Below are positions 1-24,339 of a stretch of DNA of 64,000 nt, in pieces. The notes beneath the pieces were generated by a model. That model worked only from the letters and a program-made list of their open reading frames with translations, had not been told where the DNA came from and did no database searches. The stretch is from Aradus depressus (lineage: Eukaryota > Arthropoda > Insecta > Hemiptera > Aradidae), in NCBI GenBank assembly GCA_963662175.1, contig OY759215.1, forward strand, positions 50,981,213 to 51,045,212, in the 5' to 3' direction. Numbering within the stretch: the first letter of the stretch is position 1; every line of letters begins with the position of its first letter. The position numbers and the translations under genes were made by a program.

Positions 1-1339
1 TTTAATTTATGAAATACATAGGGGTAATTCTTAAGAGGATGCCTAAATATTTACAAAAACCAAAATTTCATTCAAGGCGCAGTTTTCTACAAGAAAATTT
101 GTTATGTATGTAGTACATAATGTCCCACTCGTAACAGAGTGTACACATTGGAAAGTTGTTTTCATCGTTGTTCGTCACCCTCAAAACCCTCGTGAGTTTA
201 CCTATGACCTTACCTATTTCACATTTACCTATTACCTATTTCATTACCACATTACCTATTTCCGTGACCTTACCTATTTCACATATGCGACCATTTTAAA
301 TTAAGCTCAATGAGAAGCCACATCTGTGCACATGTAACATTTATACTGCAGACAAAATATATATATTTCTCCAATTTTTATATTCTGGTTGATTAAATTG
401 TTCATTTGTTGAATACCCAAAATGAGAATAGCCTAATGCGTTTCTTTTTTTTGTTTTCAAGCACACCGTTAAGCTAAACTGCGGTTCTTACTTTAGATTC
501 ATGAGCTATTTTCAGGAAGATAATTTTACGGAGTTGGCATCAAGCGCTTAAAGTAAGCTCTTAACAGATAATGGATAATTGTTTTTTTTAGAAATAAAAA
601 GGTGGAGTTGGATTTTTCCACATCCTTTTCAAAAGAAAAACATTCTACTAGAAAAAAATCGGATAACCGGACTTTTTTTTCTCTGGAAAGAAAGATCTAA
701 AAGCTATTTTTTAAAAATTTAAATCGTTGTAGTAGCTAAGTTCCTTGGTTATATAAATCGAATATCCAGCTATAATCGCCGGTTAGTATGTTACTACAAC
801 AGTTATTTTAAAAAAAATATTTAGAAAAGAAAAACTTACAATAAGCAACGTACTGGTATCGTATAGAACACCACAAAACATAACAAGCGGACTACACTGG
901 GGATGGATGATGTCATGTTGGACGGTGCTATCATAAAACACTGGATTAGGGAGCCCGACTGTCATCAGACATGTTCGGGAGAACATGTTTATAGAAATAC
1001 AAGGAAGGTGGAGATATCAACGTTCGATTTGAAAACAATAACAATTATGTTAATAAGACAAGATACACTGAGCCGGACAAAATGGATTAACTTGATACAA
1101 TTGTTCTGTTTTCATGGGTGCCACCTTCACGTCCTAAATACCACGGTCAAACCCATCAAGATAAACAAGTCGTCCAATCACCGCCCAAATTCTACCACAC
1201 TTCCAATTATTTTTGATAAATTAAGTTGCCTGGCTCCCTCTAAACCCTGATTCTCTAAGTTTCGATTAAAACTCAGGGACTAATGAGCTCACATGTAAAT
1301 TTTGAAAATGAGTCGACATCATATTTTCAATATAGAAGG
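1..1339. other. AT-rich sequence without a recognisable gene
   Basis: No exon with conserved protein content was found on either strand. The longest open frame (plus strand, 903-1250) has no recognisable family and no supporting splice or start context. A degenerate tandem motif at 198-290 is listed separately. Confidence 0.5.
198..290. repeat. Degenerate short tandem repeat (TTACCTATTTC-like)
   Basis: The motif TTACCTATTTC and close variants recur about five times here, interrupted by short spacers such as GTGACC and ACA. It is a simple-sequence array, not the TTAGG insect telomere repeat. Confidence 0.6.
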
Positions 1340-1562
1340 AATTCGAGGTTCTGTCGTGTAAATAAAATTCAGTATTTGATCTACGTTTCGCAAAATATTT
1401 ACTTCTTCAGGGCCTTTAACGACTTGAATGGATGTGAGTGGTGAAGGTGTTAAGTGTTTGTGATCACAAAATCCACTCAAGTCATTATAAGGCCCCGAAA
1501 AAGGAAATAGTTTCCGAAACGTTGGCAAATACTGAGTATTTATTTATGACAGAACCTCGAAG
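1340..1562. mobile_element. Inverted-repeat element with two hammerhead-like motifs
   Basis: The left arm (about 1343-1430) and right arm (about 1470-1558) are diverged inverted copies: both contain CGAGGTTCTGTC, then CAGTATTTG, then ACGTTTCG when read inward. Each arm holds a hammerhead-like core. On the minus strand (1378-1414) there is CUGAAGA, a 5-bp stem II closed over UAU, GAA, palindromic ACGU and A, but stem I pairs poorly. On the plus strand (1492-1526) stem II is GGAAA/UUUCC and stem I is GCC/GGC, but the core reads CCGAAAA instead of CUGANGA. The arrangement (minus copy left, plus copy right) is the same as in four other elements here. No protein-coding capacity is visible. Confidence 0.55.
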
Positions 1563-2004
1563 TCTTATATATAAAATTTTGTTTCGATACTTTCATTCTC
1601 TCTGAATAGATTAAATTTCGAAAGATGGGCAATTAAAACAAAGAGAACATAAAATACACAATACTTTATATATATAAAATTAATAAACTAAAAAACAAAA
1701 CAAGAATGTAGTAGATTATATACGATAACAAAAAATAAAACTTTTGACAATACTTTCCTTAACTAATAAAATACGTCAATTAAAAAAGCAAAAAATATAC
1801 ATTTGAATTCATACATAAAATATTGATTACGTTAATTCCTATGACCAAAATAATGTGATTAAACATATAAAAAACGCTCACTATGAAGTGTAAAAGAGAC
1901 AATTCTGATCAATGTACTGCGACGTAAAATAACTCACTCATAGGTCTTTATTAAAAAATAATAATCATCTACACTTTTTGATGTTTCTTCATGAATATAC
2001 GTGA
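1563..2004. other. AT-rich spacer
   Basis: Nothing recognisable: AT-rich sequence with short A and T runs between the 1340-1562 repeat and the inverted repeat next to Atg8a. Confidence 0.4.
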
Positions 2005-2955
2005 CATTTAGGTGTTTCAGAGTAAAGTGGCCACATGTGGGCTTACATTCATCTCACCTCAAGTGTTCAACAGTTCAATGGAAAGCTTTCCCGATGTCCT
2101 ATTGATTAATAACATAAAGATTCATTTCAACGCATAGGGTGTGCTCAAAAAATCATATCATACTTCAAATGGTATCATATATATTTTTTAAATCGTTCAA
2201 CAGCCTACTTATTATACCTAAATCAATTGTGTACCAGACCAAAGTGTCTCAAGTCCTGACTCGGCGAGAATGTTCCAAAAGTCATTTAAAGAACAAAGCT
2301 TGAATATTAGCGTTAGTTTGAAAAAAACTGTACGTTTATATACCTGCTCAATGTGCTCGGCTGTCAAGCTTATGTCTGGAGAAGTATCAATATGTCGGAT
2401 CCAATGTTTCGCATGTTGCCTTTGATGGGCCGTTGAACTTCTTGTAATATATTCGTTCGTCTAAAGAAACAATTATTAGGTACATCCATAAAAATGTTTA
2501 TCACGCTCCTCTAATAGCCTGGACCTGTTGTGTCCTTATTGTAATCTGAAGGAAGACATCTAGACACTGATGAGCCTTCAGCTTGACATTAAATGCCCAT
2601 ATTCAAGCCTTGATGTCTTCTAAATGACTTTTGGAACTTTCTCTTTCGTGTTTAACAATCTTTGCTTGTTACATCTGGTTATCTATGTACAAAGTTGATT
2701 TAGATATCAATTGATCGGCAATTAAATAGGTGTTTAAATTATTTTTAATAAATACTACGATCCCACTGCGAATAAACGAAAAGAAAAACGAGGTTTATGT
2801 TTTTTTGGGCACACCCAATGCATCGAAATAAATCATATCACTAATCAATAGGGCAACCGGAGACACTTCCAAAGAGCGCTTGAACATTAAAATACGATGA
2901 GTATAAGCCGAGATATCAACAGTGGTCACTTTATTCTGATACACAGTAAATCACG
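2005..2955. mobile_element. Long imperfect inverted repeat (foldback/MITE-like) abutting Atg8a
   Basis: The two ends are diverged inverted copies. The left end reads CAGAGTAAAGTGGCCAC (about 2018-2034) and the inward-reading right end CAGAATAAAGTGACCAC (about 2922-2938). Similarity continues through CCTATTGATTA and GGGTGTGC at both sides. An inner block containing TTCCAAAAGTCATTTA and GCTTGAATAT near 2272-2310 is mirrored near 2600-2640. Arms are roughly 300 bp with a loop near 2330-2590. No transposase frame is visible, so it is non-autonomous. Its right end stops about 15-30 bp beyond the Atg8a stop codon and carries an AATAAA hexamer on that gene's strand. Confidence 0.7.
2930..2935 (-). 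promoter_or_regulatory. Candidate polyadenylation signal (AATAAA) of Atg8a
   Basis: AATAAA on the minus strand, 34 bp after the Atg8a stop codon, inside the terminal sequence of the neighbouring inverted repeat. The mirrored left arm has AGTAAA at the same place. Use of this signal is inferred from position only. Confidence 0.45.
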
Positions 2956-2968
2956 AAATTATGCAGGA

Positions 2969-4250
<1,282 letters not shown>

Positions 4251-4490
4251 CTGAGTCATGTCCGAACTTTTAACTACGAGGTCATATCGGCTATTACCAG
4301 ATCGCTCTTTCCTTTCTCTGGTGAACACAAGCCCCGACTCTACTATGGGAGAGCTAAATTAACCCTACCCTGGTTTATTCTATTCACCTGGGATAGGGGC
4401 TCTTTAACGCTGGGTAACACATCTGCTGGGTAACACCGCTTAACTGTCACATCTGAAAGACGGAGTGCTCAAGGTTTTTATCTAAAAACG
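4251..4490 (-). mobile_element. SINE copy, minus strand, head missing
   Basis: Reverse complement of the body and tail of the SINE at 23428-23874: it shares the GAGTCAT tail, the TAACTACGAGGTCAT segment, the CTCTGGTG...CATG segment, the GACTCTACTATGGGAG segment and the GACGGAGTGCTCAAGG segment. The tRNA-like head is absent. It interrupts a plus-strand open frame (4095-4433) that should therefore not be read as a gene. Confidence 0.75.
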
Positions 4491-4779
4491 TAGAATTTTA
4501 AAGCATTTTATGTACTAAGCTGCATAATTCTAAAACATTTTACATACAATGGACAAAACAAAATGGGAATTCTCGCCAACTTCCAGTTCGACCTCAGCTA
4601 ACGAATTTAGTTTTCTATACAAAGCTTTGCTTCGAAACAATTCCGTGAGCGCTCAAAGAGATAATTAAATGCTAGCATATTTATACCAATGCTCCAAACT
4701 CCCGCCCCTTCTTCCTCATTTTTTGTGTGACGAAGTGGAGTATCTTTAGTTTTCAATATTTATACTGTATTCTCAAGAG

Positions 4780-5125
4780 GCGTATGCAGCGGCCACATGG
4801 CGGCCGCCTGGAGCCCCGCAATCATTTCTCTGGCTGTTTCTTCAGTAATCAATCAAATTGTTTCTTACAGTAAGGAAAAAACAAAGCAATGTGTTCTGGC
4901 AATCTATTTCGCATAGAAATATTAAATCATCGATGTATGGTGTCAGGAATGGAGGAATAGCTAATCCCAGAATAGAGCGTCTCCCCCTATTGCGGGAGGC
5001 CGGAAGAGCCACACTACCACGAGGACGAAGGTGCGGTGAACAGGCTGCTCCCTCCAGTCTGCCAGTAGGAGCCAACCAGGGAGATAGCCCTAGCCGCAAT
5101 AAGTCACCTGAAGGTGTACTATAAT
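4780..5125. repeat. GC-rich patch, probably transposon-derived
   Basis: GC content rises sharply against the flanks (GGCGGCCGCCTGGAGCC near 4800 and a GC-rich block at 4975-5110). Open frames exist on both strands (plus 4858-5124, minus 4842-5099) but neither has a recognisable domain. The abrupt composition change suggests a fragment of an inserted element. I cannot name the family. Confidence 0.3.
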
Positions 5126-5303
5126 AATATATATGCCGCCTAATAGAAATATTTTGAATCAGGACTGAAAATGATTGCAGTAATTCATTGTTACTTCTTT
5201 AAAAAAATAAAGCAAGTATCAACATCGGGGGGGTCGCCCCCAGGTTTGTCCGACTCTGTTTAATATTGTTCAAGCATGCACATCATATTCAACTTTTTCA
5301 AAA

Positions 5304-5551
5304 AATCTGTGCTGTTTGGGTAAAGGGGTATATGTCAATTTTTTGTGAAAATGGGTAACACCTATCTAAAGCAAGTCATAACTTGCTTTAGATAGGTGAT
5401 CTCTATGTTGGGGTAAAGAGAAATAAGTCAGAATCTTATGACATCATTGAAAAAAAAGGAAGTGAAAAGGGGGACAACTGAGAAACATGCGAGTTCTCTG
5501 AAAACAGAAAAACTGACATATACCCCTTTACTCCAACACCACAGAAATATC
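5304..5551. mobile_element. MITE with terminal inverted repeats and a nested hairpin
   Basis: The left end GTAAAGGGGTATATGTCA (from about 5321) is mirrored by the right end TGACATATACCCCTTTAC (about 5514-5531). Pairing extends outward through CTGTG...CACAG. Inside is a second near-perfect palindrome (about 5349-5398; arms CACCTATCTAAAGCAAGT with a 6-bp loop). The total length of about 250 bp and lack of coding sequence fit a miniature inverted-repeat element. Confidence 0.75.
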
Positions 5552-6132
5552 CTTCTATAAACTTATTTATGCTAGAAAAAAACTACATATCAGTTGTCTG
5601 ATGACAAAATTAGATATTTAGCTCATAGCTTCGGCACCAGGATAATGCGAGAAGTTAAGGCGTTTCTTAATAAAACGATACGATAACAACCAATACAATT
5701 TATCGACTTGTTTCCTTCCTCAATTTAAAACAGTATTAGGATTTATAAATTGAAAATCCGAAAACAGGAAAACCAGTGCAAACTTAAACAATAAGTGCGA
5801 AATTTCACTTCATAATAAGTTGACTGAAGTGAAGTGTTCCACAGTGTAGGTGATATTGGTAAAGAACACACCAACAATCTTCATTAATTCCTTCTTGTAA
5901 TGTAGTTTCCAAGATATCACTAGGGAAAATCCATTTATGGGTTTCTTCTGTTTTCAACCAACAAAATCCAAAGCATTAACCAAAAATGAAGTGAGCTGAA
6001 GTATTGAACTATTGTTGAGTACTCTTCTAATTAATAAAAACAAATATATAATAAATATTTTATTATTATACACTGTATGAATGTAAGAAAGTGTAAAAAA
6101 AAGGTATTTATAAAAATAGTTAATTGTTCGGT

Positions 6133-6157
6133 TTTATTCATTTTTGTGGTTTTTATT
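6133..6157 (-). promoter_or_regulatory. Candidate polyadenylation signals of RpL22
   Basis: Two AATAAA hexamers on the minus strand (6152-6157 and 6133-6138), 43 and 62 bp after the RpL22 stop codon. Their position suits 3' end formation; which one is used cannot be seen. Confidence 0.6.
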
Positions 6158-6199
6158 CTTTTTATAAACAGAGTAAAAGAGAACAGTCATTATTTAAAA

Positions 6200-7850
6200 T
6201 TAATCATTATCCTCTTCGTCGTCGTCGTCTTGGCTGTTGAACTGTAACAAAACAAAAATTGCAGTTATAACACAGTGAAATAACAGTTCAAAAATGCTAT
6301 ATAAATACGCTTCCTTCGGAACGCGTTGGTAGATACCTCCATTCGATTTTGTATCGCGTTTTTTGATAGAAGCACATGTGGTTAGGGAAAAAGGGCTGAA
6401 ATCGAATTTCAAACCTTTATCTTTGTAGAGGGACTCAAAAGTTAAACATCACAGGCATGCAAATAAATTTAAAAACGGATAGGATAAGCAATATATAATC
6501 TCACCAAAAACTTTTTTATACTAATCCATTAAAAAAATTACAAACTGATAAGGAATTGACAAAACTGCACAAAAATTTGAGTTTTCAGGATCTGTAAAAA
6601 CATCTTCCAACGTTCGTTACTAGTAGAAAATTATTTTTTGAAATGATAGATATATGTACTTTCTTACAAATAATTGGTGAACCATTCTCAGTCGAATATT
6701 TTCACCATTTCTTGTAGAAAACTTTAAAATTGATGGACTATCAGTAGTCATTTGTAACATGAACACAAAATGTCTACGTGCGATTTACATTTGAATGAAT
6801 TAGGCAAAAAATGAGCCCTATCTACTAATAGGTAGGGCAACTGTAAAAAATAAAAAAATAAAAACTGGCCCTCCAACAATAAATGACCTCTGACAGAACA
6901 AGCGGGAGAATCGCCATTCACTTAAAGCAATTTGTAAGACTCCTGAACATTTCAGACATTCACTGGTACAACAGTGTCCATTCTCTGGTGCTGGTGATCA
7001 TGCATCATCATTTTTAACATGAATTTTTATAACATACTTCTATTAAGAGAATTACATAATCTGACTGCTTTTACGTTTATTAACTAGACGAATCAGCTGC
7101 CAAAATAATAGAAGAAATTTCGAAAGTTGCAAATGGAGTTTAATTTTCCTTAAACTGTCCATAATTGGACAGTTGACCCGGTATCATTAAAAACTTGAAA
7201 AATGTGGAAGGTAGAGAAATTGTATGAACATTTATATATTCAGCGAGGAAAAAAATGTGAAAATAAGACAAATATTGCCAAGACTAAAGCACTAATGAAC
7301 TAGTAAACACACTCAAGTCTTAGAACTAATAAAAAAAATTAAATTGTATGCTTACCTGGAAGTACCTAAGTTCGTAGGTGTCCTTCGAACTAGACACTAC
7401 TCGCAGCCAATCCCTGAGGTTATTCTTTTTAAGATACTTTTTGGTTAAATATTTCAAATATCTGAAAAATCCATTCAACATGAATATAGTTATAATAAAG
7501 TGTATGTAGAACATCATTGCAGATAAAAAAAAAACAAAGAAAACCGGTATGGTTCTTTAAACAATATTGTCTATTTTACAAATTACAATATAATCTGGTA
7601 TTAATACTGAAAGTACTATTGTATATGGGGGAGTACTTTCAGTATTGATATCACCTTCAGCCAAACAAATACTAAAAAACAGTTTACAATCCAAACGTCT
7701 TCCTACGGTTTTTTTTTATCTCCTACGGTTTTTTTTCCCCTGTCCCTTTTCTGTTGTCTTAAAAAATGGAAAACATTAAAAATAAAATTTCTCAAATAGA
7801 AACCTTAAGAACAAAAGAAAAATTTTGAAATAGTATGTGCTGAATAAAAT

Positions 7851-7903
<53 letters not shown>

Positions 7904-10900
7904 TATATGAAATAAATCAAAGATATTATATATTTGTTATTCTTATTTATATATTTATTATTGTCATTTTTAATTTATTTCATATATGCATATATATTTG
8001 TATTTTAATCAGCACATACTATTTTGGATCGTAAACTGATCCAATTCCATTTAGTATTTGTTAAGACGTGGCTGAAGATGGTAGCCATACCGAAAGTACT
8101 CCCATAATATATATAATTTGTGAAATGGATAATACTCTTCAAAAACATATGTTTTTTCTTCATTTTTTTATTAAATGTTTCACAATATCTCTGCAAAAAA
8201 TATTAAGTATCATTACAGATGATAAATTACGAATAATTTTACTTATCAATTCTGAGGGCTAGTGTGACCCAGCCTAATACAAAACATAAATATATATTTT
8301 TTTTTTCTCAGTACATATCCACTACCTAGTTCAAAACTCAGGATTTGAGTAGAGAAAAACAGCTATTCTGTTAAAAGTCGGCCATAATAGGCTTGAAAAA
8401 TACCTTTCAACAACATATCAGTAAAAATACACAAGCAGAAATAGTAATTATTAGGTTCTGGGTTTGATAGATACGTTATTTTTTCAGATAATTGTTCTTA
8501 CACTGAAAAATATGAATATATTATGACAACAATATTGATGCTAAAAATGATTATTAGCTTCGCACAGGACCAGTTCATGACTGCTTATCTTCACAATATA
8601 TTGAGTGATTCAATGAAAAAATAGTGGGCGAAAGCACTTCGTTATTTGGAAATAGTTTACTATTTTTGTCTGTAGAATGATAGTATTATGACTAAAATTA
8701 GATAATTTTCAAAAGATCACCTTTTGGGGAAGTGAACATCGGAGGTGACAGTAATCTTCATTTTATTTCGTTCTAAAGTCACATTGTTGCCTAGGTTATT
8801 AGTTTTACCATTAACCTTAAACCTTTCTTGAATATACTTTTCCTGAAAATAAAAACATTATTTAATAATCAAAATTAATATTATGTTAACTCCTATATTT
8901 TCATATCGTTAATATGGAAATGAATTAGTTTCATAAGCCTACTAAGAATAGGATATAAATATTAGTACTTGACCATCATATCCCTCTGACAGTTGGTTCA
9001 TTCCAATTTGCTCGAGGACAAATAACGATGACGCTTACATAAAAAAGGGGTTTTCATCTTAAATACAGTATTTTTCTGACGAAATGATTAATATTAAAAA
9101 ATACATGTATTACAAAACCCAACTATTTAGATAAGCACATCAGACTAATTAAAAAAAATTCATAAGGCCGAAATTAAGATCATTCCAATAATATAATTGT
9201 TTTTATTACCAACCTTCCCATTGAAAATGGCCAGGTTTGATGATAATGATGCAGCCATACAATGCCTCAAGGAGACTTGATACTATTGTCAATCGATTAA
9301 ATTATGCCAATGAAAGCATTGATAAATTTATATTTTTGGTTAAATAGCCAATAAAATAAAAAGCTTAGAAATATCTCCGTATACGGGACGGATCAATCTG
9401 CATAGATTGCCCAAATCAAGTTATTTAATCCAGATTATTTGTTAAGGCAAATCACTATTACTCTAATCAGAGGGAGCTCAAGTGCCTCCCACGCCCTAAT
9501 GCGAAAATCTTTTCATCAATCTCAAATGAAAAAAACAATGGATGTACTTCATTTTAAAGCCAATCTCGGTTCAGGAATAAATTAAACAAAGGTTCATTAT
9601 AAAAGAATATCAGGACCCTGGAGAAATAAAGAAAATTCCCACTCGTCAACTTATGTTAAGGATACAAAGAAATGAAATGATCAATAGGCCAAATAATTGT
9701 TTCTATTCGTGTGTGTCAACTGGCAGACATAGTGACGCTCCTAGCGAAGAAAAGTGTTGATAGTACCACCTACTGCCCGGAGGGGAACAGTTACCTGGTA
9801 ATGAAAAAATGGCACGCGCTATTCACCCCTCATCACAAAAACAAAAATCACGATTTTAAACGCCAATGGCGAGTGGGTTTCTCCAGGGTTGATCAGAATA
9901 CAAAAATTCAACTTACGAAATTAGCTACATCCATAATTTTATCTTCATAGGGATGGGTGCAATCGATGACAAACTTGAGGGCCACTTTTTTTTTCTTCTG
10001 TCCTTTGCCCTTTAGGATCTGCTTTTTCACTCCCTGATGTGCCTTCTTCTGGATCTGAGGCTTCTTGGCAGCAACTGTAGTCTTCTTGACAGCTCCTCCA
10101 GAGGCTGCTGCTGGTTTCTTAGCGGCAGCCTGAGCTGTGCCTCCAGTAGCGGCTTTCTGCTTGACCGGAGCAGGCGCAGCTGCTGCTTTAGCTGGAGCGG
10201 GGGCTTTGGCCGGAGCCGCAGCCTGGCTCTTGGCAGGAGCTTTGCTAGGTGGTTGTTTCGCTTGTTTCTGCTGCTGCTGAGGAGCTGCCTTGGCAGGTTG
10301 CGCAGCTTTCGTCTGGGCTACCTTTGGAGTTGGAGCAGGTTGCTTTGCAGATCCACCTTTAGCTGGCGCGGCCTTGGCTGGAGCGGCTTTGGCAGCAGCA
10401 GCTTGCTTGGCTGCGGCAGGCGCAGCAGCTGCCTTCGAACCACTCGTTGCCGAGGTTTTGCTAGTCTTTCCGCTGCTTACATTGGTGGTAGACACCTTTT
10501 TAGCACTAGTAGGGGCTGGTTTCTTTGTCTGAAAAAAATAAAATAAATAAAAATAGAATTCTGGCATTAAAAAAAAAAAAAAAAAGTAGCTAAGTACACA
10601 TTATTCTAGAGGGCCTCCTCAAGGATCCTAAGCACATGAAATACTAGTCTAGATATAAAGTTGTGAAAACCGAACGTTTAAAAGTCGTTAACGGGAAGAA
10701 TTAACACTGTTTTATAAATTGCTTGAAATAGTTGGTCATCACCGATATTTCTTAACAATAGAAAAAATAAAGTACAAAAATTAAAAATATAAAAACAAGT
10801 GTAACAAATTCTACAACAGGGCTAATTTCGTTCACAAAAATTAGCTTATCCTCTCAATACGAGAACTGTTAACTATAGACAGTAATTTTTCAGAACTCCG

Positions 10901-11705
10901 GAAATATTTATTGAAAAATAAAGTTAATACTTCCAGTGGAAGTGAGTGGTTAACAGTAAGTTAGTTATTGTGATTCATGCCCAGGTTTAACTCCGAGGTC
11001 ATATCGCCTACTACCAGAAGACATTTCGCTGCTCTGGTGGACATGAGACTGATTCTACTGAGTCCTAAATTTTGGCTATCCAGCCTTAATTCGAGCAAGG
11101 ATCTTTCCCATGTATCTGACAGTACAAGCAACGGACCATCCCTTAACTTCTAAGGATGGCGATCTCAATGTTTCCCACCATGGTTCTTAACTAACAAATT
11201 CTAAATAAAAAAAAAACAAAAAAAACTGATACAAAACTTGAATTTCGTAACCATACTAATAACAATAGTTCAATATTATCTAAATCAAATAAAATTCTTT
11301 AAACCAGGTCAAAATTAACGAAAAAGCTTCTATGGCCGAACGAATGAAAGTGTAAATTATGTCTACGAGCATAACCTGAACATTCACCATGTGACGAATT
11401 CATCCAATTTTATTACAGCAATCGTTAATATCATAGCAGTGGCTGCTATAATATTGAACTTCAAATTTTCCTATCTAGGAACAGAAATAATCTACGATTG
11501 ATAGGAAGAAAATTTGAAAAAAATAAAAAATGAATTCAAACTAAGTTATTCTCAAAACAAGCATAACTCCTGCCAAAAATAGCATCAGATGAGCCATACC
11601 AGCAGAACCAACCAATTATTTAATTTCCCCGGAATAATTGAATTTATACATTATGAAGAATCTAGAACAAAAAAATTAAAATTCTTTATTACTTACAGGA
11701 GCCAT
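6200..11705 (-). CDS. RpL22: 60S ribosomal protein L22 (eL22)
   Basis: Structural protein of the large ribosomal subunit. Minus-strand exons: 11705-11697 (codes only MAP), 10528-9917, 8842-8721, 7461-7356 and 6241-6200, with GT-AG borders, giving 296 residues. Residues 4 to about 180 are a low-complexity extension of Ala, Lys and Pro (runs such as [10 protein letters not shown], plus a QQQQKQ stretch), the histone-H1-like extension known in insect RpL22. The conserved domain follows: [50 protein letters not shown] and [18 protein letters not shown]. It ends in an acidic tail, DDDDEEDND, as in Drosophila. A pyrimidine-rich TOP-like sequence lies upstream of the ATG. An open frame antisense to exon 2 is a shadow of the repetitive codons. 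Intron 1 carries a SINE copy and intron 3 an inverted-repeat element. Confidence 0.96.
7856..7900. repeat. (TA)n microsatellite
   Basis: Uninterrupted alternating T and A for about 45 bp inside the inner palindrome of the element at 7541-8150. Confidence 0.9.
8068..8105 (+). ncRNA. Hammerhead-like ribozyme motif, well preserved
   Basis: Read 5' to 3': stem I strand GUGG (8068-8071), core CUGAAGA (8072-8078), an extra U, stem II GGU/ACC (80-82 with 89-91) closed by AGCCAU, GAA (8092-8094), self-complementary AGUACU as stem III (8095-8100), C as the cleavage base (8101), and stem I strand CCAU (8102-8105), which pairs with GUGG through one G-U. All hammerhead core positions match. A 6-nt palindromic stem III cannot fold within one molecule, so it would have to act as a dimer, as reported for Penelope-like elements. 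The extra U before stem II departs from the standard form, so activity is uncertain. Confidence 0.5.
10971..11190 (-). mobile_element. SINE copy, minus strand, diverged
   Basis: Lies in RpL22 intron 1. It is a reverse-complement copy of the 23428 SINE tail: CATGCCC, TAACTCCGAGGTCATATCGCC, CTGCTCTGGTGGACATGAG, GATTCTACT and CCTAAATTTTG are recognisable in the same order. It is more diverged than the 4251 copy and lacks the tRNA-like head. Confidence 0.65.
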
Positions 11706-12143
11706 ATTTAAGCCAAAGAAAGTTACCAGCGTGTACTGAATGAAACGGAGGCAGGTGTACCACACCAAACAGGCTAAAAGGCTTTTTAACTAAAACAACA
11801 TAAAGAATATAGCTTGAAATAAATATTCAATAAACCTAAAACTGTTTGATGTTTAGCATAATACTTTTGTAATATATTTTACGAGGAATCTCAACATTTA
11901 ATCTTTATCTGAGAAATGAAATAATTGTAAAAGATATGTGTTAGTTAATCTTATAAATATTAATTAAGAGAAAAATTACCTAGATGATGGCTATAGTTTT
12001 ATTCACAAAAAATATAATATACATTTAGCGAATACTAAACGTTTTAGTTGCCTAATGGCAGGTTACTTTTCTGGTTACCTTGTGTTGTTTGTATTCGTTG
12101 TTTAGGTGTATTTGTGATATCCCTATGTGATTTAATTTGAAAT
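11706..12143. promoter_or_regulatory. Bidirectional promoter region, RpL22 / DDX23
   Basis: Only 438 bp separate the start codons of the divergent RpL22 (minus) and DDX23 (plus) genes, so both promoters must lie here unless one gene has a distant non-coding 5' exon. On the RpL22 side a pyrimidine tract CCTTTT (minus strand, 11781-11776) resembles the 5' TOP start of ribosomal protein mRNAs. No clear TATA box was seen. Shared control of the two genes is an inference. Confidence 0.6.
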
Positions 12144-24268
<12,125 letters not shown>

Positions 24269-24322
24269 ATGTATATTTGTTTTACGACATTTGTATAAAT
24301 GCTTAAATAATATTATTCATTT

Positions 24323-24328
24323 AATAAA
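24323..24328 (+). promoter_or_regulatory. Candidate polyadenylation signal of DDX23
   Basis: AATAAA 55 bp after the DDX23 stop codon, in the short AT-rich stretch that follows the coding region. Confidence 0.6.
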
Positions 24329-24339
24329 AATTAATCTAT

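Larger units (their letters stand above)
7541..8150. mobile_element. Inverted-repeat element with hammerhead-like motifs and inner AT palindrome
   Basis: The left arm (about 7541-7705) and right arm (about 8028-8150) are inverted, diverged copies: read inward both contain ATTTGT(A/G)AAAT, GAAAGTACTCCC, CTGAAG, TTTAGTATTTGTT and GTAAACTG. Each arm carries a hammerhead-like motif: minus strand 7625-7664 (core CUGAAGG, palindrome AGUACU) and the much better plus-strand copy 8068-8105. Between the arms is a second inverted repeat (7826-8026; arms contain AATAGTATGTGCTGA and AAATACAAATATA) built around an (AT)n run at about 7856-7900. The element lies in RpL22 intron 3 (7462-8720). No coding capacity is visible. 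Confidence 0.6.

Noticed and set aside
903..1250. 115-codon plus-strand open frame
   Set aside because: No recognisable domain, no splice or start context, composition like the surrounding DNA.
10037..10546. 169-codon frame antisense to RpL22 exon 2
   Set aside because: Cys/Leu/Arg/Ser-rich shadow of the Ala/Lys/Pro codons on the coding strand.
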